64,000 nt of DNA from Spirosoma endophyticum (GTDB lineage: Bacteria > Bacteroidota > Bacteroidia > Cytophagales > Spirosomataceae), in assembly GCF_900112365.1 (NCBI RefSeq), contig NZ_FOLQ01000003.1, forward strand, positions 186,001-250,000, in the 5' to 3' direction. Every line of letters begins with the position of its first letter. The stretch's first letter is position 1. Positions 24,356 through 34,418 of the stretch are shown piece by piece. A model generated the notes under the pieces. It did not search any database. It worked only from the letters and a program-made list of their open reading frames with translations, and was not told the DNA's origin. A program made the translations under genes and the position numbers.

Positions 24356-27300
24356 TTATTGAATCGTTACGTTCCGGGCTCCATTATAACTTCTATATTC
24401 TCCATTGTACATCGCATCAGCCGAAACAGGACCTACTACGAAGCGGCCTTTCGAAATCGCTCTGGCTAAGTAATAAAACGTTCGTTCCGTGCCGGTAGCG
24501 GAGGTATAAAAATTGATCCGGTCGTCGCGTAGATCGAAATGGTCAGGAACGTCAGGCTTATTTATCCAGGGCATATCCCGTGGCTCTGTCAAACGCGGAT
24601 TTTCGATTTCAAAGCCAGCCGGTAGTAAATCAGTTATCACTACGTTATCGACGTTCAGGCCATTGGTGCTGCTCAGCGTGATCTTCACAACGACCAGATC
24701 ATTCTGCCGAATCTCGCCCACCACTTTGCCATCACGGTTCAGGTACTGCCGACGCACGCGCAAACCGTTGTCCTCTTCCGCAATTTTACCGCTGGCCGAT
24801 CCCGGCCGGGCCGGTACGCCTTCGCTCTGCGCAAAGTAATAAACATTGCCCGATCCTTTGGCGGTTAGCGTCAGTAGTACGTTAGTTGGCACCCGCTTAA
24901 GATTCAGTAGAGTATTGGACATCGTGCCAAGCGACGTACTACCTGTGGTAAGGGTGGCCGTAACGGTACTGTTCGCGGTTTGTCGAGCCAGCTTACCAAG
25001 AGCCAGAAAGGCAAAAGCGGCTTCCTGTGTATTGAGATAGCTGGTTTGATTGAGCGCGGTAGATAGCTGGCGAGCCAATGTGGGAATCTGAATATTATCG
25101 CGGTCAGTGTCCACCAGAGCGTCGAGAACGAGGGCCAGATTACGTAGCGGTGACGCATAACTACCACCCGTTTGCCGCCCGGTTGTGTTATCCGTAAATC
25201 GCTTGGGAAGCAGGGTCGTATAGCTACGTGTGTCGCCCAGTCGGAAGAAGGTCGATGCCAGCAGATAACGGCTGTCGGATGTTAGCAGACCGGCGTTCTG
25301 TTTGTAATAATTCATGGCTGATCGGTTGGGTTTCCCCGCTACCGCCAACGCATACAACGAATAAATACTGGTTCGACTGGCTACTTTATGAAGTGTCTTG
25401 GTGCCAGCCTCATCGAAGGTAACGGCGTTTTCGGTAGTTGGGCTATTCGTATAGGTAGTCAAAAAGTCAATGGCCGAACTTAAAACCGATGCGCGTACTT
25501 CATAGCCTGCTTCCTGCGCTTCGGCCAGAAAATGTACGGCGTAGGCAGTTGCCCATTCATCGACATTCGACCGTCCCCGCGTGGCTTCACCCGACACGGC
25601 TGCCATGCCCGGCCACATGGTGAAACCGCCGTTCTGCGTCTGCAACCCTTCAACTGCCTGAACCGCCTGCCGGACATTGGTCGTTGGATTGAGGTCACTG
25701 TCGCCCGCGCGAACGAAATACGTATTAGTCGCTAATTGCTTCGCCAAATCCGCGAAGTAGAGCTGCGGGAAGGCTTTCGAAATCGTCTGCTCAATGCATC
25801 CGTGCGGATAGCCAAGCAAGTAAGACAACTCACGACTGTACTGAGCAGCTGGTGATCGGCTCAATGTTATGCTAGCCTTTGCGGTACCGGGCAGGAAATT
25901 GCCCGCCAGTTGGAACGTTTGTGCCTTGCCACCCGCTACAACACCTGCCAGCGTCGTCTTTTGCAGAGAAGCCGCCGGGCGAACTGTTACGTCCGTTTTT
26001 TCGGTAAACGTTTCGTTTAACCCATTAACCGTTACGGTAATGGCAGCCGCACCAATCGCCTGTTTCGCAGAAATTCTGAAAATTGCGCGGCTCTCCCGAC
26101 CGGGTTGAATCGTCAGTTTTTGTGTACTCAAACTATCGGCTACTAGCGGGCCAGTCAAACTTATTTTTGCTGTAACAACTGCCGTTTGTTTCGTCGTATT
26201 GCTCAGGTTAACAGGTAATTCGAGCTGATCGCCGGGGGTCAAGAAACGGGGTACGCCTGTACTGATAACAATGGGGTCAGCTACTTTCATGTTGCTGTTG
26301 GCTGACCCGAACGCATTGTCTTTGTAAGCGACCGCCATTACGCGCAGATCCCCCGAAAACTGCGGCACATCGACCGAGAACTCCGCTTCACCATCCGAGC
26401 CCGTTTCTAAAATCCCGCTCCAAAGCGCTACCAGTCGCACGCGACCATTGCTAAGGGGATTGACCCGTCGTTCGAGATCATAGCCATCCCCCCCGAAACT
26501 TGAAGTTGACTTCAACGAAAGTTCGGGATAAAGTAGCGCGTAGAGATCGTGACTACCCACTTCGAGGGCCCGCTTCTGGTAGAAAAAACCGTAAGGGTCT
26601 GGCGTTTTGAAGTTCTTAAGTTGCAGGATTCCTTCGTCCACAACGGCCACCGTTACCTGAGCGTTGCTTGCTGTTTTAATATGTATCACCTGCTTCGTTT
26701 TTGATCGGGATTGCGTTGTTGCCGTAATCGTCACGGGCAACTTCGTGTCGGCATCCTGAACCGCCACTGGCGCAAAGCCATGCGCAACAGTCAGTGGAAG
26801 ATGGTCTGCGCCAGCACCCCGGTTATCAATAGCCCGAATGAGCGTTGCTGTTACGTAAACGTTCGGTAAGTGTTCGCTCCCAATCGGGAAACTCCACTCC
26901 GCCGATTTGTTATTCGTTGTCAGCCAGTGCTGCTCAAGCACGCGATTACGCTCAACGGTCACGAGCAATTTACCGTCAAAGGGCGCTTTAAATAGTACCT
27001 TGGCTTTATCGCCAGTTTGATACGTTGGTTTATCAAGCGTCATCAGAATTTGTCCTTCCTGACTTACCTCAAATGACGATGCGGACGTACTGCCGTAGCC
27101 ATACGCATAAAACGTAGTGGCTGTATAACCCAAGGCGTCTGGTCTGCGAATCCGTATTTCGTACTCACCCGAAACGGTTGGCACGTAGCGGAATGCCGAC
27201 TTTCCGGCTTTGAAAAGTAATGTATTCACGTAAACCTGCTTCTCCCGTCGTTTCGTTGTGTACTTTACCTGCTGATCTTTCTTCTCAATAACCGTCTGAT

Positions 27301-29914
27301 AATCATAGCGTACCACTTCGACCGCTGCCGAAGCCGAAGCACGTAGCGCGCCATTTGGATCAAGAGCAACTAGGTCGGCGGCAACGGGTGCGTTGGTGGC
27401 TACGTATCGGTCAGGCAGTCGGACCCCGAAAAACGTGTCTTGGGTAAGTACGTCAAAGCGCCGGAGTCGATTGACAGGTCGGCCATTCTCATCGAATACA
27501 GTGATAAATAACTTTCCTTCCAACAAGCCAATGTCCTGGTAAAGGGGAGAGATGGGGAATTTCTCGGTTGCCTGTCCATTCGCGTTAGTACGTCCCTGCC
27601 GAAGCTCTTTCGGAAAAACGCCAGCCTTACTCGTCGCGTCGCCTGTACTCGTCGCGTTATCGCTGGGAATATCAAAGTCATAGTCACCGAATCCTTTGGG
27701 CGCAAAAACTTTCCGCTTCAGTTGCAATTCCATTTCGTACGCCCGATCGGCAGCAGGTGGTCCGAACAGGTTCAGGGCTGTAGCAGAAAGGGTGATGGTT
27801 TGTCCTGATTTGTAGCTTGTTTTATCCGTCAGAACGTCTACTTTAATTCGGTCAGGGACGAACTCCTCAACACTTACCGCCTGCGATGTCAACAGTACGT
27901 TGTTGGCATTCAGGACTTCAATGGAGTAGCTTCCCGTAACAGCGGCTGGATTGAGCGGTATGTCGGTTGTTACGGCCCCCTGGGCATTGGTCATTTTACG
28001 AAACGCCCTCAATTCGCGCCCGTTGGGCATCAGGACGCGAATCAAAACCGGAATTTCGCCAACACTTTGCCAGGTCTGTGATCGGATGACGGTGTTAAAA
28101 TGGATCGTTTCGCCGGGACGGTAAATGTCACGGTCGCCATACACGAAGGCATCGAAGCCTGATTCGTTGTCGCGTTTCCCCCCCACCTCAAAGCGGGATG
28201 TTTCGACCTGCGTATCTGGCAAAAAGAGAAAATTGAAATCGTCGCTGTTGGGTTTGCCGGATGTTCGGGCGGTGAGTAGGGCAACCTTGAAACCGGGTGC
28301 TTTTTCGCTTACTTTATCAAATTTGGCAAAACCGGTGCCATCGGTTTCGAGCGTATAAACAGATTGGTTATTGCTGCTCACCAGCGTTATCTCTACGCCC
28401 TGCAAGGGTTCCGCGGTACGTATCGAATTCGCCCAGACCAGTACTTCATCCTTCGTTTGCCGGGCCACCAGACCAATGTCAGAGATTGACACTAATTGAC
28501 TGGCTTGCAGATAAGCCTCATCTTTGGAGTCAACGGAGATTAAATAAACGCCCCGGAGTGGATGCTCGTTGAAATTATTACTCTGATCGGGTAGCGCCAG
28601 ATTCAAAGCTGAAACGCCACCTACTTTCGGCAAGTCGGCCGTCTCGACTGTTTTGTTAACCAGTACGTCGCTTAGGTCGCCTGAATCGTCGTTACCGTAA
28701 TTGAATGCCCCCGACGGCCCCCATTCGCCGTTCGCTTTTTCCTTGTATTCTTCGTAGCGATTCGAGCGCAGGTAATTCAGGATGTTGTTCTCGTAGACCT
28801 TTGCAATCTTCACCTGCACCTTGGGCACGTTGACGATATTCAGGCCAATATTCCGTGCTCCTTTTGATGACAGATAGAGCGCCTTTTTATTGGCAAACTG
28901 AATACTGGCGGGCATTTTTCCGAAGAACAGATCGCGCGTTACAGGTTCCTCTAGCTTCGTCCCCAACACGCCCCGAATCTGATCGGTCAGCGTTAAAACA
29001 TACGTATCTGTTTCGTTAAAATCTCCCCGGATGATAAAGCCATTTTCGGTTAGTTCGGCCGTAGTGGCAACCTGTGGCTGGATTGAATAATACTGGCTTA
29101 AGTCGCCCGGCTGTAACTCCTGCGTGGTTATAATACGTACTACCCCTCGGTTATTTTCGAAACGTGCCTGCACATCATTGATCTCAATTTTGTAGCGAGA
29201 GGGCAACGTAGTGGTTTGCTCAATAGCTTCTTTGCTGACATAGGCCGTGTTGGGTACTTTAAGCCCTTTCTCCAGTTTTATGGTAAGCGGCTGTTCATTC
29301 TTTACCGCTGGTGCATTTGGCAGGGTTAAGGCCAGCGTGTTCGGAGCATCACTGGACGACGTTTGCGACGTAATGGACTTGCCTTCAATGGAAATCGATA
29401 ATTTTTCGGCTACATCTGCTGTGGAAATTGGATAGTTAAAATTGAGTCGGGACTTGGCGACAGGCTGGCCGGTTTCGCGCGAACGGGACCACCAGTTTTC
29501 GGTGCTGGTTAGTTGTAGATACGGGGTGTGAAACGATATATCATCGCCCGACACGTTCAGGTCTTTTTGGGAAGAACGTTTCAATAAATTATCAGTTAGC
29601 TCGGCGCGGTAGTCTGTGGCAGGATCGAAGGCAAGAGCGGGTGAAAAGACCAGTTCGTTAGACGCTGTCCACTTGAATTTACCCCGAACCGCCGGTATGA
29701 AGCGAACATACTGCGTTGAATCCCACTCATTGAGTTGACTGGTGGGACCAACGTTTTTATTGAATGTAAAGATCAGATTCTGAGTTTGTTGGATCTCATC
29801 GTCAAAGTTTCGACCCACTACCGAGACTTCGTTAAACGGCAATCGTGAACAATTTAAAAGGGTAAAGACGAGGAATAGGAAGAAGAGAAAAAGAGCAGGA
29901 AAACGCGTTTTCAT
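24356..29914 (-). CDS. Bacterial alpha-2-macroglobulin, thioester lipoprotein
   Basis: A 1,852-residue protease-trap protein anchored as a lipoprotein (FLFLVFTLLNCSRLP). I choose the ATG at 29914. A longer reading to a TTG at 30028 would translate through a terminator hairpin and lose the signal peptide. The macroglobulin domains are followed by a bait region, and the thioester motif GCIEQ has its Cys near residue 1373. The alpha/alpha-toroid surrounding it and a receptor-like C-terminal domain follow. The family traps proteases that attack the envelope and works with PBP1C, whose gene lies directly upstream on the same strand. The intact CxEQ means the covalent trap should be functional. Confidence 0.93.
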   Translation of the reverse strand: MKTRFPALFLFFLFLVFTLLNCSRLPFNEVSVVGRNFDDEIQQTQNLIFTFNKNVGPTSQLNEWDSTQYVRFIPAVRGKFKWTASNELVFSPALAFDPATDYRAELTDNLLKRSSQKDLNVSGDDISFHTPYLQLTSTENWWSRSRETGQPVAKSRLNFNYPISTADVAEKLSISIEGKSITSQTSSSDAPNTLALTLPNAPAVKNEQPLTIKLEKGLKVPNTAYVSKEAIEQTTTLPSRYKIEINDVQARFENNRGVVRIITTQELQPGDLSQYYSIQPQVATTAELTENGFIIRGDFNETDTYVLTLTDQIRGVLGTKLEEPVTRDLFFGKMPASIQFANKKALYLSSKGARNIGLNIVNVPKVQVKIAKVYENNILNYLRSNRYEEYKEKANGEWGPSGAFNYGNDDSGDLSDVLVNKTVETADLPKVGGVSALNLALPDQSNNFNEHPLRGVYLISVDSKDEAYLQASQLVSISDIGLVARQTKDEVLVWANSIRTAEPLQGVEITLVSSNNQSVYTLETDGTGFAKFDKVSEKAPGFKVALLTARTSGKPNSDDFNFLFLPDTQVETSRFEVGGKRDNESGFDAFVYGDRDIYRPGETIHFNTVIRSQTWQSVGEIPVLIRVLMPNGRELRAFRKMTNAQGAVTTDIPLNPAAVTGSYSIEVLNANNVLLTSQAVSVEEFVPDRIKVDVLTDKTSYKSGQTITLSATALNLFGPPAADRAYEMELQLKRKVFAPKGFGDYDFDIPSDNATSTGDATSKAGVFPKELRQGRTNANGQATEKFPISPLYQDIGLLEGKLFITVFDENGRPVNRLRRFDVLTQDTFFGVRLPDRYVATNAPVAADLVALDPNGALRASASAAVEVVRYDYQTVIEKKDQQVKYTTKRREKQVYVNTLLFKAGKSAFRYVPTVSGEYEIRIRRPDALGYTATTFYAYGYGSTSASSFEVSQEGQILMTLDKPTYQTGDKAKVLFKAPFDGKLLVTVERNRVLEQHWLTTNNKSAEWSFPIGSEHLPNVYVTATLIRAIDNRGAGADHLPLTVAHGFAPVAVQDADTKLPVTITATTQSRSKTKQVIHIKTASNAQVTVAVVDEGILQLKNFKTPDPYGFFYQKRALEVGSHDLYALLYPELSLKSTSSFGGDGYDLERRVNPLSNGRVRLVALWSGILETGSDGEAEFSVDVPQFSGDLRVMAVAYKDNAFGSANSNMKVADPIVISTGVPRFLTPGDQLELPVNLSNTTKQTAVVTAKISLTGPLVADSLSTQKLTIQPGRESRAIFRISAKQAIGAAAITVTVNGLNETFTEKTDVTVRPAASLQKTTLAGVVAGGKAQTFQLAGNFLPGTAKASITLSRSPAAQYSRELSYLLGYPHGCIEQTISKAFPQLYFADLAKQLATNTYFVRAGDSDLNPTTNVRQAVQAVEGLQTQNGGFTMWPGMAAVSGEATRGRSNVDEWATAYAVHFLAEAQEAGYEVRASVLSSAIDFLTTYTNSPTTENAVTFDEAGTKTLHKVASRTSIYSLYALAVAGKPNRSAMNYYKQNAGLLTSDSRYLLASTFFRLGDTRSYTTLLPKRFTDNTTGRQTGGSYASPLRNLALVLDALVDTDRDNIQIPTLARQLSTALNQTSYLNTQEAAFAFLALGKLARQTANSTVTATLTTGSTSLGTMSNTLLNLKRVPTNVLLTLTAKGSGNVYYFAQSEGVPARPGSASGKIAEEDNGLRVRRQYLNRDGKVVGEIRQNDLVVVKITLSSTNGLNVDNVVITDLLPAGFEIENPRLTEPRDMPWINKPDVPDHFDLRDDRINFYTSATGTERTFYYLARAISKGRFVVGPVSADAMYNGEYRSYNGARNVTIQ

Positions 29915-29948
29915 GGGGTTATTGGAGAAGAGCCGAATATTAACGAAA

Positions 29949-29975
29949 AACCCGTTCATAACAGATGAACGGGTT
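29949..29975 (-). terminator. Hairpin between pbpC and the alpha-2-macroglobulin gene
   Basis: An 11-bp perfect stem (29949-29959 with 29965-29975) has a 5-base loop. On the minus strand it is followed by TTTTTCG. It separates the pbpC stop from the downstream ATG at 29914, so it would end or attenuate the pbpC transcript. Confidence 0.65.
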
Positions 29976-30028
29976 AGTATTCGGACGGAATTTGTAGGTA
30001 TCGTTGCCCCATTTTTCTGAAACAACAA

Positions 30029-32551
30029 CTACTCATTTTTAATAACTATTCGGATATCATTGCTACGTCCTTTATCGTCGGCGCAGGATACTTTTAACGT
30101 ACCCAGTCGGGGTTGGAAAAAGACGGCTTCGGTTGGTTTGGCCCGACGATATAATTTGTCGTTCAGATACCAGAAGACGGTTTGTACGTCATTGGCAGCC
30201 AGGCAGCCCAGCTCCATTTCGACAGGGTGTTTTGCGTTGATAAAATAGTCGCTACCATCGTTTAAACTCGTTATCAATGGTCTCGTTTGCCCAACTTCCG
30301 TACTTCCGAACACGCGCTCACAGGCTGGGTTATGCGGTGGTGCGACTTCAAATGGAATATGGCGGCTTTGATAAAATGCGGTAACCTCCGGCGATAAGTT
30401 TGGGTAAGAACGGGTTATGGCACCCGAGTCGGGGCGGCAGTGCGCGCAATACGAAATTGTTCCGGTAGCGTTTGTGAAAACAGCCTTCTGGTGCTGACAG
30501 CGTCGGTAACGTGACACACCCATGATGCAATAATCAGCCACGGGATTGGTGCAAAACTCGCCAGGAATTTCGCCTGTTTCGGGGCAGATGAGCCGCATCG
30601 CCAGTTTAGTGGCCGTTTTAGGTGCTTTGAACCAACCGCTTGGTGAATTGTAATCCAGTACGTTGAATAGCTGGAACAGCAAGGGCGTTGCGGTATTGGC
30701 ACCACTGAGTTCGGCCACGCCCACGCCCGAAAAATTTCCGACCCACACGCCAATCGTATATCGTTGATTGTAGCCGATGCTCCAGGCATCCCGGCGTCCA
30801 TAGGACGTGCCGGTTTTCCAGGCAATGCGAGGCAAGTGATAGCTATTGTCGAAATTATTAGGCAAGTCGGGGCGGGTAATCTGGGTAAGCGTGTGTGTGA
30901 CAAGGTAAGCCGCTTCGGGGGAGAGAAGGTTAACTGGCCCCACCGACCCGTTTGACCGCCCAGCCCTCCCCTTAAGAGAAGGGAAAGGGGTTACTGGCTG
31001 GCTTCCTCCCTCCCCTTTTTTTAAGGGGAGGGCTGGGCGGTCCGACGGGTCGGTGGAGTAATACATCCGCAACGCCCCCAACTTCCCCCCATTGGCTAGC
31101 CCCGTATACAGGCGTGTCATTTCTTCCAGCGTAACGCCACAGCCGCCCAAAATCATGGAAAGCCCTAATTCCTTAGCCTGTTTTTTTATGGTTGAAAAGC
31201 CTGCTCTCTGAAGCGTCGAAACAAGCGTTGGTGTGCCGATCTCTTTTAGCAAGGCCACTGCCGGGATATTGAGCGAGTTTGCCAGCGCAAACTCGGCCGT
31301 GACTGGGCCGTTGAATCGACGGTCGTAATTGTCAGGCTCATACCCACTGAAATTGGTAGGTACGTCGGCCAGTTTGGTTTTTGGCGTAACAAGGCCCGCG
31401 TCGAAGGCCAGGCCGTAGAGTATGGGCTTTAATGCACTTCCCGGCGAACGTACCGCCCGAACACCGTCCACCTGTCCACCATCAAATGCATTTCCAAAAT
31501 CGGCAGAACCAACGTAGGCAATTACCTCCTGAGATTGGTTATCCACAATCAGTACGGCCGCGTTGTGGATATTGCTGGCTCGCAGTCGATCCGCATAATG
31601 TTGTACCAAACGTTCTGTAGTTGACTGAGCCGTTGGGTTGAGTGTAGAATGAATGATGGGAGCATTTGGATTCTCCGCCCGCAACCGGCGCGATAGGTGA
31701 GGAGCCAGCTGGGGCGCTTCGCGCCGGTAGGCCGTAAGTGGCTCGTCGATGGCGTCGGTAATGGCTGCCTCATCGAAGAGCCGGGCCGAGCGGAAGCGAC
31801 TGAGCCAGCGATTTCGTTCCTGCACGACGAGCGCATTATGCACACCTAACCGCAGGCTCGATGGCCGGTTTGGGATAATGGTTAACGTAGTGAGTTCAGC
31901 CAGACTGAGCAAAACGGGCGGTTTTCCAAAATAGAGCAGTGAAGCCGATTTCAGCCCTTCAATATTGCCCCCATATGGAATCAGATTCAGGTAGAGTTGT
32001 AGGATCTCGTCTTTGGAATAATGAACTTCTAACTGAATCGCCCGGAATAGTTCGATGAGCTTACTGCCGTAGGTACGTTCGCGGGGCTCTAGTAGCCGGA
32101 CGGTTTGCATCGTAATCGTTGATGCGCCCGATGTACGGCGACCTGTAAGCAGGTTTCTGCCTATGGCACGTAGCATGGCGACGGGATTGAAACCGGGATG
32201 GTACCGGAAATATTTATCTTCCTTGAAGAGAATGGCCTCGCGAAGGGTAGGTGTAATTTCGGGTAGTTCGGCATACATCCGCCATTTATCGTCACGACTT
32301 AGAAAGGCGTGTAAAATGGACCCGTCCCGGGCGGTGATGATGGTCGAATAGGCAATATCAGTTTGGACGGGAAAGAAAAAATCCAGACCTAAAAAAATCA
32401 ATATGGCAACGGTCAGGGTTTTCACCAGACGTGATTGCCAAATTCGTTTGGCGATACCGCGAATGTTTTCCAATATTGGCCTAAACATTAGTGTATTTCT
32501 GGTTACTTCCCGCTGTGCCCTTGCGTCAGAGCAAAGTTCATTTGACTGCAA
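30029..32551 (-). CDS. pbpC: Penicillin-binding protein 1C (bifunctional glycosyltransferase/transpeptidase)
   Basis: PBP1C polymerises and may crosslink peptidoglycan. The membrane anchor (KTLTVAILIFLGLDFFF) precedes a glycosyltransferase-51 domain (EDKYFRYHPGFNPVAML, then TITMQTVRLLEPR). The transpeptidase domain has SPGSALKP (SxxK), ANSLN and WKTGTS (KTG). A BiPBP-C domain closes the protein. The start may be ATG at 32488 (MFRPILENI) rather than 32551; both keep the anchor. Residues about 499-537 are a basic, Gly/Pro-rich loop encoded by an in-frame palindromic repeat (30940-31056), unlike the surrounding domain. It pairs with the alpha-2-macroglobulin gene downstream. Confidence 0.93.
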   Translation of the reverse strand: MQSNELCSDARAQREVTRNTLMFRPILENIRGIAKRIWQSRLVKTLTVAILIFLGLDFFFPVQTDIAYSTIITARDGSILHAFLSRDDKWRMYAELPEITPTLREAILFKEDKYFRYHPGFNPVAMLRAIGRNLLTGRRTSGASTITMQTVRLLEPRERTYGSKLIELFRAIQLEVHYSKDEILQLYLNLIPYGGNIEGLKSASLLYFGKPPVLLSLAELTTLTIIPNRPSSLRLGVHNALVVQERNRWLSRFRSARLFDEAAITDAIDEPLTAYRREAPQLAPHLSRRLRAENPNAPIIHSTLNPTAQSTTERLVQHYADRLRASNIHNAAVLIVDNQSQEVIAYVGSADFGNAFDGGQVDGVRAVRSPGSALKPILYGLAFDAGLVTPKTKLADVPTNFSGYEPDNYDRRFNGPVTAEFALANSLNIPAVALLKEIGTPTLVSTLQRAGFSTIKKQAKELGLSMILGGCGVTLEEMTRLYTGLANGGKLGALRMYYSTDPSDRPALPLKKGEGGSQPVTPFPSLKGRAGRSNGSVGPVNLLSPEAAYLVTHTLTQITRPDLPNNFDNSYHLPRIAWKTGTSYGRRDAWSIGYNQRYTIGVWVGNFSGVGVAELSGANTATPLLFQLFNVLDYNSPSGWFKAPKTATKLAMRLICPETGEIPGEFCTNPVADYCIMGVSRYRRCQHQKAVFTNATGTISYCAHCRPDSGAITRSYPNLSPEVTAFYQSRHIPFEVAPPHNPACERVFGSTEVGQTRPLITSLNDGSDYFINAKHPVEMELGCLAANDVQTVFWYLNDKLYRRAKPTEAVFFQPRLGTLKVSCADDKGRSNDIRIVIKNE
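30940..31056. repeat. Palindromic repeat inserted in frame within pbpC
   Basis: The outer arms CCACCGACCCG (30940-30950) and CGGGTCGGTGG (31046-31056) and the inner arms (30954-30975 and 31021-31042) are exact reverse complements, separated by a 3-base mismatch. The 117-base block is 39 codons, so the pbpC frame is kept. It encodes a loop with segments such as RPALPLKKGEGG and PSLKGRAGR between two conserved parts of the transpeptidase domain. Confidence 0.85.
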
Positions 32552-32608
32552 AAATCAGTGAATTCCCTTAATCAACGAAACCATACCGGGTTACCGGTGT
32601 AATTAAAA

Positions 32609-34003
32609 ATGACCATTCAATTCTTTGGCGCAGCCCGAACCGTAACTGGCAGCAAGCACCTGATCACAACCGCCAGCGGTACACAAGTTTTGCTCGATTG
32701 TGGGCTTTTTCAGGGTATCAATACAGATGAACTGAACCAGCAATTTGGTTTTGATCCAGCTCAGGTCGATTATATGGTGCTGTCGCACGCGCACATCGAC
32801 CATACAGGGCTGATTCCCCGGCTTGTGCGACAGGGATATAAAGGACCCATTTATACTACGTCCTCAACCATTGACCTCTGTGAATTGATGCTGATGGACA
32901 GTGCCCGCATCCAAGAGCGCGATCTCGAACGCGTCAATGAACGGCGCAAACGGCGTAATGAGCCGGAACTGGAAGCCTTATACGACGAAAAAGATGTGCA
33001 GCAGGCCCTTGACCAAATGCGGCCTGTCGACTATAATACGCCGTTCGTTGTCTGCGATGAAGTGACAGCTTTACTGACCGATGCCGGCCACTTGTTGGGC
33101 AGTGCATCGGTCAGTCTTACCATCAAGGAAAACGGAGCTGAAAAGCATCTGTTCTTTAGTGGCGATATTGGTCGGCCCGATGATAAAATACTACGTTCAC
33201 CCCAACCGTTTCCGCAAGCTGATTATATCATTTGTGAATCGACCTACGGCGACCGGCTCCACGAAGCCGAACCCGATATGAAAGCGCATTTGCTGCGTAT
33301 CGTACAAAAAACCTGCGTGGAAGGACGGGGAAAACTAATTATTCCAGCTTTCGCAGTTGACCGCACGCAGGAAATAATTTATGCACTGGATCAATTGTCA
33401 AGTGAAGGGCAGTTGCCGCGATTATCCGTATACATCGACAGTCCGATGTCAGTGAAAGCAACGCAGGTTATGCGGGATCACGAAGAAGATTTCAATCCTG
33501 ATATTCTGGCGTACATCAAAAAAGACGGTGATGCGTTTGACTTCCCGAATCTGCATTATATTACGGATGTCGAAGAATCGAAGGCGATCAACGACAGCAA
33601 AGAGCCGTGTATCATTATTGCGCCCTCGGGAATGGCCGAAGCCGGCCGTATCAAACACCATATCAAAAATAACATTACCAAGCCCAATACGACTATTTTA
33701 ATGGTTGGCTATGCGTCTCCCAACAGTTTGGGAGGTGCCTTAAAACGAGGTGATAAAGAAGTGACTATTTTTGGTGAACGCTATCCTGTTGTTGCACAGG
33801 TCGCCATTATGGATTCATTCTCGGCCCACGGCGATTACCGAGAGATGCTTCAAGTCTTGAGCTGTCAGGATGCCTCCCGTGTTAAACGCATTTTTCTGGT
33901 TCACGGGGAGTATGATAAGCAACTAATCTGGAAGGATCATTTGCAGGTAGCTGGATTTCAGCATATCGAGATACCGGAAATGCGGGAAAAGATTACGTTA
34001 TAA
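32609..34003 (+). CDS. Metallo-beta-lactamase/beta-CASP hydrolase, RNA-processing type
   Basis: A 464-residue cytoplasmic enzyme of the CPSF/YSH1-like group. It has the zinc motif HAHIDHTG (60-67), the later DAGHLLGS and SGDIGRPD, and beta-CASP blocks ESTYGDR, PAFAVDRTQEI, APSGM and SFSAHGDY, ending with VHGEYDK. Members are exo/endoribonucleases, though some of the group act on other phosphodiesters. It is transcribed away from pbpC, with a 57-base gap between start codons and no promoter that I can define. The gene ends before a bidirectional terminator. Confidence 0.92.
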   Translation: MTIQFFGAARTVTGSKHLITTASGTQVLLDCGLFQGINTDELNQQFGFDPAQVDYMVLSHAHIDHTGLIPRLVRQGYKGPIYTTSSTIDLCELMLMDSARIQERDLERVNERRKRRNEPELEALYDEKDVQQALDQMRPVDYNTPFVVCDEVTALLTDAGHLLGSASVSLTIKENGAEKHLFFSGDIGRPDDKILRSPQPFPQADYIICESTYGDRLHEAEPDMKAHLLRIVQKTCVEGRGKLIIPAFAVDRTQEIIYALDQLSSEGQLPRLSVYIDSPMSVKATQVMRDHEEDFNPDILAYIKKDGDAFDFPNLHYITDVEESKAINDSKEPCIIIAPSGMAEAGRIKHHIKNNITKPNTTILMVGYASPNSLGGALKRGDKEVTIFGERYPVVAQVAIMDSFSAHGDYREMLQVLSCQDASRVKRIFLVHGEYDKQLIWKDHLQVAGFQHIEIPEMREKITL

Positions 34004-34027
34004 TGGGCTCATATAAAACCGTAAATA

Positions 34028-34069
34028 AATGAAATGCCCCCGGCTTCTAGAAGCCGGGGGCATTTCATT
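34028..34069. terminator. Bidirectional terminator, 42-base perfect palindrome
   Basis: The stretch 34028-34069 is a perfect palindrome centred on TTCTAGAA with GCCCCCGGC arms. It lies between convergent genes ending at 34003 (plus) and 34091 (minus) and would stop transcription from both sides. Confidence 0.85.
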
Positions 34070-34090
34070 CCAGGAAAATGAGTCGTCAGA

Positions 34091-34309
34091 TTAGGTAAAA
34101 CGAGCACGGGCAAATGGAACCCGCGAGAAACAGTGATTCAATACTACGCGATATACTTTACCAAATTGCGCGTAACACCACCGTTTAAGTTGCTTGAGTT
34201 CTTTAGGAATAAGCATTTTAATGGCTTTCGCCAGTTCTTTTTCAAAGAGGGATCTGTCAAAACTTACCTTCTGAAGGATTGTTTTGATGTATTCAAGCAT
34301 AGAGAGCAT
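34091..34309 (-). CDS. Small conserved-looking basic protein (72 residues)
   Basis: The product begins MLSMLEYIKTILQKVSFD and is helix-rich and basic (KELAKAIKMLIPKELKQLKRW), ending with Cys and Phe/Arg residues. It has no signal peptide or membrane helix. The second Met (34300) is an equally good start. Its stop lies next to the bidirectional terminator, which supports a real gene. It resembles short uncharacterised proteins that I associate with Cytophagales genomes, but I cannot name a family or function. Confidence 0.7.
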   Translation of the reverse strand: MLSMLEYIKTILQKVSFDRSLFEKELAKAIKMLIPKELKQLKRWCYAQFGKVYRVVLNHCFSRVPFARARFT

Positions 34310-34418
34310 AATACGTCATTTTCTAGTTAAGGAAGCCTATGGATATTAAAAGAGGTCAGTTGGTTCGTTCTTATTAAGCGTAACGATCTAGTCAACAATT
34401 TGTTGCTCAAAATTATCA

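Noticed and set aside
30415..30903. 162-codon frame on the minus strand within pbpC
   Set aside because: Out of frame with pbpC, whose KTG and C-terminal domain occupy this stretch; no start signal.
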